From contig CAZQJQ010000032.1 in NCBI GenBank assembly GCA_964593045.1, forward strand, positions 1 to 8,949: a DNA stretch of 8,949 bases, written 5' to 3'. A program made the translations under genes and the position numbers. A model generated the notes under the pieces. That model worked only from the letters and a program-made list of their open reading frames with translations. It made no database searches and was not told the origin of the DNA. Below, in pieces: positions 1 to 5,449 of this stretch. This DNA is from JAOAHC01 sp964593045. GTDB taxonomy: Bacteria > Bacillota > Clostridia > TANB77 > CAG-465. Position 1 is the first letter of the stretch; each line of letters opens with the position of its first letter.

Positions 1-24
1 ATTTTCCCGCAAATGTTTGAAAAT

Positions 25-45
25 TTTTAGGACATTTTCCTAAAA
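25..45. other. 8-bp inverted repeat of unknown role
   Basis: TTTTAGGA and TCCTAAAA pair perfectly around a 5-base loop (CATTT). No T-tract follows, so it is not a convincing terminator. It lies about 80 bases upstream of the first promoter and could be the end of an upstream transcript or a protein-binding palindrome. It is not repeated in front of the second lipoprotein gene. Confidence 0.3.
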
Positions 46-125
46 TATTGACATAAATATATAAATAAATAATTTAATTTTACTTTTATAAAACAGATTA
101 ATAAATATATTTTTATCTACAACAT

Positions 126-154
126 TTGACATAATCATATTTTTATGCTATTAT
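126..154 (+). promoter_or_regulatory. Sigma-A-type promoter of the first lipoprotein gene
   Basis: TTGACA (126-131), a 17-base spacer and TATTAT (149-154) form a near-consensus housekeeping promoter. Transcription would start near 161, giving a leader of about 40 bases before the ATG at 202. The same promoter with the same spacing recurs at 1324-1352. Confidence 0.85.
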
Positions 155-201
155 ATTATTATGTAAATTTAAACTTCATGATAATTTAAAGGAGTGTTGT
201 T

Positions 202-1191
202 ATGAAAAAGGTATCAATCATATTGCTAGCATTAATGTTAGCAATGGCATTTTCTTCTTGTTCAAAAGAAGAAAATGGCACGAACTCAAATGTTAATGGT
301 TCAGCGTTTGATTCTGCTAATGTTAATGAAAAACAAATTCAACAAAAAGCAGAATTAAAAGACCCAGAGACAGCAGTGACAGATAGCAATTTAATTTCAG
401 ACGCCAATAAAATTTTGACAACGACATCTTCATCTGATTCTGTTACAGATGAAGAACCGGCAAAGACATCTGGATCTGATTCTGTTACAGATGAAGAACC
501 GGCAAAGACATCTGAATCTGACTCTGTTACAGATAAAGAACCAGCAACAACATCTGCGCCCAACTCTGTTATAGGTAAAGACTCTATAACCTCTTCATCT
601 AGCTATACAACTTCAAAAGAAGTAACTACCAAGCAGACAACCAAGACAACTACCAAGTCGACAACCAAGGCAACGACCAAGCAGACAACCAAGGTAACTA
701 CCAAGTCGACTACAGTAAAGACAAAAGAAAGTTTTCCTCCAGAGCCAGAGGAAATGCCAGAATATTTATTGAATTTTTCAAAATACTGGATATTACCAGA
801 AAAAGTTCAGTATGAAAATGGAGAGGCAATTACAGCGGCCCATTTAGTTCTTCAATCTTTAGGAATACCTATATCTAAGCAAAGTGATATATATAAGTCG
901 TTCACTGCTTTAGGTAAAGAGGGCGTAGAGGGTATGAATGAGCTAATAAATTACAAATATTCGTTCAATTCAATCAATAGCAAAATTATCGACTTTGATG
1001 ACCTAAAAACTTATTATGATATGGATTATATTCCTATCATATGGTTAAAGGATGGCCGGACAGTTGTACTTACAAATCTTGATTCAAAGAATATAATAGT
1101 ATCAGATCCAACAGAAATGTTTGTACTTGAATATACACTTGATTATATCAAAAATAATCAATGTGGTATTATAGTAGTAGGTTTCAATTAA
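202..1191 (+). CDS. Lipoprotein with Thr-rich linker and degenerate C39-peptidase-like domain
   Basis: This is a 329-residue exported lipoprotein. Residues 1-19 are a signal peptide (MKK, then a hydrophobic core) ending at a lipobox-like FSSC, with Cys20 the likely lipidated residue. Residues 78-133 are 14-residue acidic repeats, and 136-175 is a TTK-type linker suited to crossing the cell wall. Residues from about 195 to 329 resemble the C39-like peptidase fold (C39_2 family): an N-G-x-x-I-T-A motif begins the first helix, and a V-V-L-T-N-L-D strand is followed by Asp302-Pro303. In active members the positions of Glu208 and Arg286 would be Cys and His, so catalysis is unlikely. The domain lacks the long middle segment seen in the second copy. 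The start is fixed by AAAGGAG at 188-194, 7 bases upstream. An in-frame ATG at 178 runs into TAA after three codons. The function is unknown; surface binding or sensing is inference. Confidence 0.85.
   Translation: MKKVSIILLALMLAMAFSSCSKEENGTNSNVNGSAFDSANVNEKQIQQKAELKDPETAVTDSNLISDANKILTTTSSSDSVTDEEPAKTSGSDSVTDEEPAKTSESDSVTDKEPATTSAPNSVIGKDSITSSSSYTTSKEVTTKQTTKTTTKSTTKATTKQTTKVTTKSTTVKTKESFPPEPEEMPEYLLNFSKYWILPEKVQYENGEAITAAHLVLQSLGIPISKQSDIYKSFTALGKEGVEGMNELINYKYSFNSINSKIIDFDDLKTYYDMDYIPIIWLKDGRTVVLTNLDSKNIIVSDPTEMFVLEYTLDYIKNNQCGIIVVGFN
433..600 (+). repeat. 42-bp in-frame tandem repeats, four units
   Basis: There are four 14-codon units at 433-474, 475-516, 517-558 and 559-600. The first two encode SDSVTDEEPAKTS plus G or E and are almost identical in DNA. 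The third (SDSVTDKEPATTSA) has a few changes. The fourth (PNSVIGKDSITSSS) is decayed. The gradient suggests recent expansion at the 5' end by slippage or unequal recombination. Confidence 0.9.
607..726 (+). repeat. Thr/Lys low-complexity linker of the first lipoprotein
   Basis: The codons spell repeated TTK, TTKA, TTKQ and TTKS units, mostly ACN ACN AAG, over residues 136-175. Such Thr-rich linkers commonly tether surface domains of Gram-positive bacteria. The DNA is prone to slippage, so linker length is likely to vary between strains. Confidence 0.8.
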
Positions 1192-1198
1192 TCTCTAA

Positions 1199-1229
1199 GG
1201 AGCAGCTTTAAAAAGTTGCTCCTTTTTTT
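1199..1229 (+). terminator. Intrinsic terminator of the first lipoprotein gene
   Basis: GGAGCAGCTT pairs with AAGTTGCTCC (10 bp with one G-U pair) around the loop TAAA, followed by seven T. It begins 8 bases after the stop codon. A closely related hairpin follows the second copy. Confidence 0.93.
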
Positions 1230-1231
1230 AC

Positions 1232-1259
1232 TTTACTATATTTTTAGTTGTTATACAAT
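1232..1259 (+). promoter_or_regulatory. Weak or decayed promoter-like segment after terminator 1
   Basis: TTTACT (1232-1237), a 16-base spacer and TACAAT (1254-1259) align base for base with the strong TTGACT-16-TATAAT promoter at 2577-2604. Each box of this copy is weaker by one consensus base. It lies upstream of the second lipoprotein gene's own promoter and may be a non-functional relic of the duplication. Confidence 0.4.
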
Positions 1260-1323
1260 TAATAAATAATTTATTTTTTCCTTTTATAAAACAGATTAAT
1301 AAATGTGCTTTTATATATAATAT

Positions 1324-1352
1324 TTGACATAATAATATTTTTATGGTATTAT
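1324..1352 (+). promoter_or_regulatory. Sigma-A-type promoter of the second lipoprotein gene
   Basis: TTGACA (1324-1329), a 17-base spacer and TATTAT (1347-1352). Its sequence is nearly identical to the promoter at 126-154, so the two lipoproteins are probably co-expressed. The ATG at 1343 falls inside the promoter spacer and cannot be the translation start. Confidence 0.85.
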
Positions 1353-1399
1353 ATTATTATACAAATTTAAACTTCATGATAATTAAAGGAGTGTTATTT

Positions 1400-2536
1400 A
1401 TGAAAAAAGTATCAATTCTGCTGCTAACATTAATGTTAGCAATGGTATTTTCTTCTTGTTCAAAAGAAGAAAATGCAAACACAAAAGTCAAAAAGGATGA
1501 AAATGTAGTTACTACATTAACACGGGATGAAAGTATTGCTGAAACGACCGATTCATCAATAACGGAATCAAGAAAAAGTGTAGATATTCAAGATCAGGCG
1601 ACCAATAGCAAATCTGGCACATCAAATAATAATTCACAGGTAACTACTACTACCGACATGACAAGTAAAGCTACATCTGATAACAACGCTAACGTAACAA
1701 CCAGCGTGACTACTAAAACTGCAACGGATAGCAATGCTAAGGTAACTACTACTACCGACATGGCAAGTAAAACTACGAGTGATAACAATGTTAAATCAAC
1801 TGCCAAGACAACTACTAAATCAACTAACAAGGCAACTGCCAAGGTAACTACTAAATCGACTAACAAGACAACTGCCAAGACAACTACTAAATCGACTAAC
1901 AAGACAACTACCAAAGCAACTACCAAAGCAACTACCAAAGCAACTACTGTGTCATCTAAAGTAACTCCTACCAAAACAATGAAGTATAAAATCAACACTG
2001 TATCTGAGATAAAGTATAAAAACGGTCAGGGTTTCACAGTTGCTCAAATGGTTTGCGACTATTTTGGCTTTTCATTTGATCAAGAGCAGATATATGATAT
2101 TGTCCCCCAAAAAAATACTTTTGAGACAAAAAATGGAAAGCTGTATGGGCCAGACCCAGCACTGTGCTATGTCACTGAATATGGAATGGGTCAATCAGCA
2201 GTAGGTTCTGCTGTAAGATACTTAACAGATTATTCCATTGATTATGAGCTCCTATGGGCCCGAGATATTATGGAGTATTATAACAATGATTGTTTAATTG
2301 CTTTCTGGATTTATGACAATAAAGACCCAGACCTTGATTTCTGGTATTACAAGACAGGATATGGAATTACAGAAAAAATATACTATACCAACAAATATAA
2401 AGTGGTGATAGTAGTCAACATTGATGGAAATGATATTACAGTATATGACCCAATTAGCAATTCCTACTTGAAATATAGCATGGATGACTTCATGGATTTA
2501 GAATTTGGATGTGGTGGGATTGCATTTAGCAAATAA
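1400..2536 (+). CDS. Paralogous lipoprotein with Thr/Lys linker and degenerate C39-peptidase-like domain
   Basis: This is a 378-residue paralogue of the preceding gene. Its first 26 residues are nearly identical, including the signal peptide and Cys20 in FSSC. Residues about 27-190 are a low-complexity Thr/Ser/Asn/Lys linker. Residues about 198-378 match the layout of C39-like (C39_2) domains: N208-G-Q-G-F-T-V-A-Q-M-V-C-D-Y-F-G for the first helix, a GPDP segment near 250-253, a G-Q-S-A-V motif near 264-268, a V-V-I-V-V-N-I-D strand and Asp350-Pro351. The expected catalytic Cys position is Gln210 and the expected His position is about Lys334, so it looks inactive. An in-frame reading could extend upstream to 1343, but that lies before the transcription start. 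I chose 1400 because AAAGGAG at 1385-1391 sits 8 bases upstream and because the paralogue starts there too. The function is unknown. Confidence 0.85.
   Translation: MKKVSILLLTLMLAMVFSSCSKEENANTKVKKDENVVTTLTRDESIAETTDSSITESRKSVDIQDQATNSKSGTSNNNSQVTTTTDMTSKATSDNNANVTTSVTTKTATDSNAKVTTTTDMASKTTSDNNVKSTAKTTTKSTNKATAKVTTKSTNKTTAKTTTKSTNKTTTKATTKATTKATTVSSKVTPTKTMKYKINTVSEIKYKNGQGFTVAQMVCDYFGFSFDQEQIYDIVPQKNTFETKNGKLYGPDPALCYVTEYGMGQSAVGSAVRYLTDYSIDYELLWARDIMEYYNNDCLIAFWIYDNKDPDLDFWYYKTGYGITEKIYYTNKYKVVIVVNIDGNDITVYDPISNSYLKYSMDDFMDLEFGCGGIAFSK
1640..1795 (+). repeat. 102-bp-spaced direct repeat in the second linker
   Basis: Residues 81-98 and 115-132 share VTTTTDM-x-SK-x-TSDNN. The DNA of the two blocks (1640-1693 and 1742-1795) is nearly the same over its first part, with GTAACTACTACTACCGACATG in both. 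The period is 34 codons. A 34-residue unit was duplicated inside the linker. Confidence 0.75.
1799..1951 (+). repeat. Thr/Lys low-complexity linker of the second lipoprotein
   Basis: Residues 134-184 are nested TTTKSTNK, TTAK and TTKA units encoded by ACT, ACA, ACC and AAG/AAA. Three TTKA units at the 3' end are identical in DNA (about 1914-1945). The complementary strand reads as a spurious Val/Leu-rich frame. Confidence 0.8.
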
Positions 2537-2544
2537 CCTTAAAA

Positions 2545-2574
2545 GGAGCAGCTTTAAAAAGCTGCCCTTTTTTT
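2545..2574 (+). terminator. Intrinsic terminator of the second lipoprotein gene
   Basis: GCAGCTT pairs with AAGCTGC around the loop TAAA, followed by seven T (2568-2574). The outer GGA side no longer pairs fully because of one mismatch. It is homologous to the terminator at 1199-1229. Confidence 0.92.
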
Positions 2575-2576
2575 AC

Positions 2577-2604
2577 TTGACTATATTTTTAGTTGCTGTA
2601 TAAT
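2577..2604 (+). promoter_or_regulatory. Promoter of the gene at 2631
   Basis: TTGACT (2577-2582), a 16-base spacer and the perfect -10 TATAAT (2599-2604). It begins 3 bases after the T-tract of the preceding terminator. Transcription would start near 2611, which rules out the in-frame ATG at 2607 and supports translation from 2631. Confidence 0.8.
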
Positions 2605-2630
2605 ATATGTATAGATTTTTTGGAGGAAGT

Positions 2631-3389
2631 ATGAAAAAAACAAAATTTGTTATATTTTTATTAGTTATCATTATTTTATGCATTTCTTGTATATATATTT
2701 ATAAGAATTATTTAATTAATACAGATAATATTGATGTCTATTCATCAAACAATATAAATAATAATCAAACAGATATATATGAAGAAAGTAATGATATCAA
2801 TCAAGAAAGTTTACCTAAATATATAGATGAAAACCCTATAAAAGTGGGATTATACACTAAAAAAAGTGGATATTTTGAATTAATTGATTATGATTATATT
2901 GCTTCTTGGAGTCCTGAAAACGTTATTGGACAATTCTATATACTCCCAACCACAGAAACGAAAATATATTCTAGTAGCTATAAAGATGCATGGCAACAAT
3001 ATTTTTCTAAGTATAGTGAATATGAAAATATAAACAACATTAGAATAGGATATAATTTACAATTCACTTTAAACAATGGTGAAACTATAAATAGAAATGT
3101 TTTAAATCCAGATGATGCCTATACTTTCTTCCCTAAGGTTATGGTTTTTTTATATGATGATATTGCATATATAACTGGTACTAAATATTATCATATAACT
3201 CAAGATACAATGAATACAAATACAATGTGTTCATCTATTAAGTTAGTTGGTGACGTTGAATCAAAAAATATATCATCAGATATAATTTTAACTGTCTTTA
3301 CTTTTGATACTAGTGATGATTTCGATAGTAACAATAGTTATATAGGTAATAGTTACTATACAATTACTTTAAAGTGTAATTGTCAATAA
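2631..3389 (+). CDS. Exported or membrane-anchored protein of unknown function
   Basis: This is a 252-residue protein. Residues 1-5 are basic, and 6-24 form one strongly hydrophobic segment that acts as a signal peptide or N-terminal anchor. Cys17 and Cys20 lie in it, but neither sits in a good lipobox. Residues 27-65 are an Asn/Asp/Ser-rich linker. Residues about 68-252 look like one compact mostly beta extracellular domain rich in Tyr. Recognisable stretches include the PTTET segment, a VLNPDDAY motif, FPKVMVFLYDD, YYHITQDTM and NSYYTITLKCN. I have a weak sense of similar hypothetical proteins in Clostridia but know no function. The start at 2631 is preceded by GGAGG at 2622-2626; the longer reading from 2607 would begin before the transcript. 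Codon use is more AT-rich than the lipoprotein pair. It has its own promoter and a terminator at 3401-3438. Confidence 0.85.
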   Translation: MKKTKFVIFLLVIIILCISCIYIYKNYLINTDNIDVYSSNNINNNQTDIYEESNDINQESLPKYIDENPIKVGLYTKKSGYFELIDYDYIASWSPENVIGQFYILPTTETKIYSSSYKDAWQQYFSKYSEYENINNIRIGYNLQFTLNNGETINRNVLNPDDAYTFFPKVMVFLYDDIAYITGTKYYHITQDTMNTNTMCSSIKLVGDVESKNISSDIILTVFTFDTSDDFDSNNSYIGNSYYTITLKCNCQ

Positions 3390-3400
3390 TAACCTGAGCA

Positions 3401-3438
3401 AAAAAATAAATAGAGCCTTTTAGTTCTATTTATTTTTT
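3401..3438. terminator. Bidirectional terminator between convergent genes
   Basis: AAAAAATAAATAGA (3401-3414) and TCTATTTATTTTTT (3425-3438) pair perfectly over 14 bp around a 10-base loop. It has A-rich and T-rich outer ends, so it can end the + strand gene at 3389 and the - strand ABC operon ending at 3455. The stem is AT-rich, with only two G-C pairs. Confidence 0.8.
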
Positions 3439-3454
3439 ATTTGTTTTTTATGAT

Positions 3455-5449
3455 TTATGCACTTTCTTCTGAAAACTGACTATTATATAGGTCTGCATAA
3501 ACTCCAGATCTTTTTAAAAGTTCTTCATGTGTACCTCTTTCTACTATTCTGCCATGTTGCATTACTAATATTATGTCTGCATTTTTTATTGTAGAAAGTC
3601 TATGAGCAATTACAAATGTTGTCTTTCCTTTCATTAATTTATTCATAGCCTTTTGTATTAATTCTTCTGTTCTTGTATCTACATTACTAGTTGCTTCATC
3701 TAATATAAGCATTTTGGAATTTGCAAGTATTGCTCTTGCTATTGTAAGTAACTGTTTTTGTCCTTGTGATATGTTTGTAGCATCTTCATTTAATACAAAA
3801 TCATAACCATTAGGAAGCGAACGAATAAAGTGATCAGTATGTGCTAACCATGCTGCTTTTTCAACTTCCTCATCTGTAGCATCTTCCTTTGCATATCTTA
3901 AATTTTCTCTTATGGTTCCGTTAAATAGCCATGTATCTTGAAGTACCATAGCAAACATTTTTCTTAAATCATTTTTAGATATATTTTTTATAGATACTCC
4001 ATCTATTTTAATATCTCCACCATCTATTTCATAAAAACGCATTAATAGATTTACGATTGTAGTTTTTCCAGCACCTGTTGGTCCAACTATTGCAACCGTT
4101 TGACCAGATTTAACATCAAGTGACCAATCTTCTATTAAACTTTCTTCTTTGTTATAACTAAATTTTACACTCTCACAAGAAACATTACCTTTTACATCAT
4201 CTAATTTAACTAAATTTATTTGTTCTTTTTCTTCCTCTTTCTCATCTAGTATTTCAAATACTCTCTCTGCTGATGCAACTGTTCCTTGTATCATATTAAT
4301 CATATTCGCACTTTGTGCTATAGGTTGTGTAAATTGATTCATGTATTGTATAAATGCTTGTATATTTCCTATTGTCATCTTACCATCTATTGCAAGTTTT
4401 GCCCCAAGGATACAGATTCCAATGTATCCTAGATTATTTATAGCATTAATTATTGGCATCATAAGCCCTGACAAAAATTGTGCCTTCCAACCTGTAATAT
4501 ATAACTCATTATTTGCATTTTCAAATTTATTTATTTGTCTGTTTTGCATATTAAATGATTTTACTACTGTATCTGCTGAATATGTTTCTTCTACAATAGA
4601 GTTTAGATTACCAATTATTCTTTGTTGTGCCATAAAATACTTTTGTGATTTTTTTACTACTAATGCAACAAAACCTAAACTTACTGGAATAATAACAAGA
4701 GCTACTAAAGTCATACTAAAACTTATTGATAGCATCATAATAAGTATTCCTATTACTGTGAATACAGATTGTATTATCTGATTCATGCTTTGTTGTAACA
4801 TCATACTTATATTGTCTATATCATTAGTAATACGGCTTAAAATCTCACCATGTGTATGTTTATCATAAAAACTAAGTGGTAGTTTATCTAGTTTTTCATC
4901 TACTTCTTTTCTCAAATTATATGTTACCTTCTGGGAAATATATGCCATTATTCTATATGTTGCGAATCCAAGTATTGCACTTATTACATATATTATTGAT
5001 ACTATAATTAATATCTCAGCAATATAATTAAAATCCATTTTAGGTTCATTAAATATACTCATAGATCTAATATCATCAGTCATATTTTCATTTACTTCTT
5101 GTGGAATAATATTCATATCAATTAAAGTTTGAATAGTTGCATCCTCTGGTATCATTGATTTTACATTATCTGGTATACTCTCAATTGATTTTTGAATACT
5201 TGTATATGCTATCTTTTCTATTATATTTTCTCCAAGTCTTGTTGTAGCTTTACCAAGAATCTTAGGAGACATTACAGACAATACTGTACTTAATGCAAGA
5301 ATTGAAAATGCAAGAATAATTGCCGCATTATACTTTCCTATGTATTTTATAAGTCTTTTTAGGCTACCTTTAAAATCTCTAGCTTTATCCACTGCCATCA
5401 TAGGTCCTCTTGGTCCCATTCTTCCTGGCTTTTTTATTTTTTCTTCCAT
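3455..5449 (-). CDS. ABC exporter half-transporter, catalytic (consensus-site) subunit, BmrD/LmrD-like
   Basis: This 664-residue half-transporter has an N-terminal transmembrane domain of six helices (residues about 40-390) and a C-terminal ATPase. An extracellular insertion of about 65 residues (about 72-138) lies between TM1 and TM2, as in the larger subunit of BmrCD-type exporters, whose length this matches. ATPase motifs: Walker A GPTGAGKTT (456-464), Q-loop Gln504, an unusual signature ISQGQ (560-564), Walker B LILDE with catalytic Glu585, and switch His616. It should pair with the product of the gene at 5450-7183 and use ATP to export drugs, peptides or lipids; the substrate cannot be read from sequence. 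Its ATG directly follows the TAG of that gene. Its ribosome binding site (GAGGAGG) lies inside that gene's last codons, which indicates translational coupling. It is the last gene of the MarR-led operon. Confidence 0.95.
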   Translation of the reverse strand: MEEKIKKPGRMGPRGPMMAVDKARDFKGSLKRLIKYIGKYNAAIILAFSILALSTVLSVMSPKILGKATTRLGENIIEKIAYTSIQKSIESIPDNVKSMIPEDATIQTLIDMNIIPQEVNENMTDDIRSMSIFNEPKMDFNYIAEILIIVSIIYVISAILGFATYRIMAYISQKVTYNLRKEVDEKLDKLPLSFYDKHTHGEILSRITNDIDNISMMLQQSMNQIIQSVFTVIGILIMMLSISFSMTLVALVIIPVSLGFVALVVKKSQKYFMAQQRIIGNLNSIVEETYSADTVVKSFNMQNRQINKFENANNELYITGWKAQFLSGLMMPIINAINNLGYIGICILGAKLAIDGKMTIGNIQAFIQYMNQFTQPIAQSANMINMIQGTVASAERVFEILDEKEEEKEQINLVKLDDVKGNVSCESVKFSYNKEESLIEDWSLDVKSGQTVAIVGPTGAGKTTIVNLLMRFYEIDGGDIKIDGVSIKNISKNDLRKMFAMVLQDTWLFNGTIRENLRYAKEDATDEEVEKAAWLAHTDHFIRSLPNGYDFVLNEDATNISQGQKQLLTIARAILANSKMLILDEATSNVDTRTEELIQKAMNKLMKGKTTFVIAHRLSTIKNADIILVMQHGRIVERGTHEELLKRSGVYADLYNSQFSEESA

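Larger units (their letters stand above)
65..1259 (+). repeat. Tandem duplication, copy 1 (lipoprotein cassette)
   Basis: This unit spans upstream AT-rich DNA, promoter, leader, lipoprotein gene, terminator and a short post-terminator segment. It matches the unit at 1262-2604 at both ends. Shared stretches include ATAAATAATTTA, TTTTATAAAACAGATTAATAA, the TTGACA to TATTAT promoter, AAATTTAAACTTCATGATAA, the signal-peptide codons and AAGGAGCAGCTTTAAAAAG. The offset is about 1,198 bases at the promoter. The middle of the unit (linker and C-terminal domain) is strongly diverged. The boundaries are read by eye. Confidence 0.85.
1262..2604 (+). repeat. Tandem duplication, copy 2 (lipoprotein cassette)
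   Basis: This is the second copy of the unit at 65-1259, starting directly where copy 1's post-terminator segment ends. Promoter, leader, signal peptide, terminator and post-terminator promoter segment are conserved. The unit is longer because the linker and the C-terminal domain are longer. Similarity stops at about the -10 box of the next gene's promoter (2599-2604). Confidence 0.85.

Noticed and set aside
48..76. TTGACA near the left edge as an extra promoter
   Set aside because: No acceptable -10 box lies 16-18 bases downstream. The promoter at 126-154 is far better.
339..563. 74-codon frame on the - strand inside the first lipoprotein gene
   Set aside because: It mirrors the 42-bp repeats on the opposite strand, has repetitive composition and no ribosome binding site.
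1343..1399. 19-codon N-terminal extension of the second lipoprotein
   Set aside because: The ATG lies between the -35 and -10 boxes, and the extension would destroy the signal peptide. The paralogue starts at the equivalent of 1400.
1594..1998. 134-codon Val/Leu-rich frame on the - strand inside the second lipoprotein gene
   Set aside because: It is the complement of the ACN/AAR linker codons. The apparent hydrophobic protein is an artefact of low complexity.
2607..2630. 8-codon N-terminal extension of the third + strand gene
   Set aside because: The ATG is 2 bases after the -10 box, before the expected transcription start. GGAGG points to 2631.
4341..4781. 146-codon frame on the + strand inside the ABC exporter gene
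   Set aside because: It is antisense to conserved transmembrane-domain codons and has no convincing promoter or ribosome binding site.
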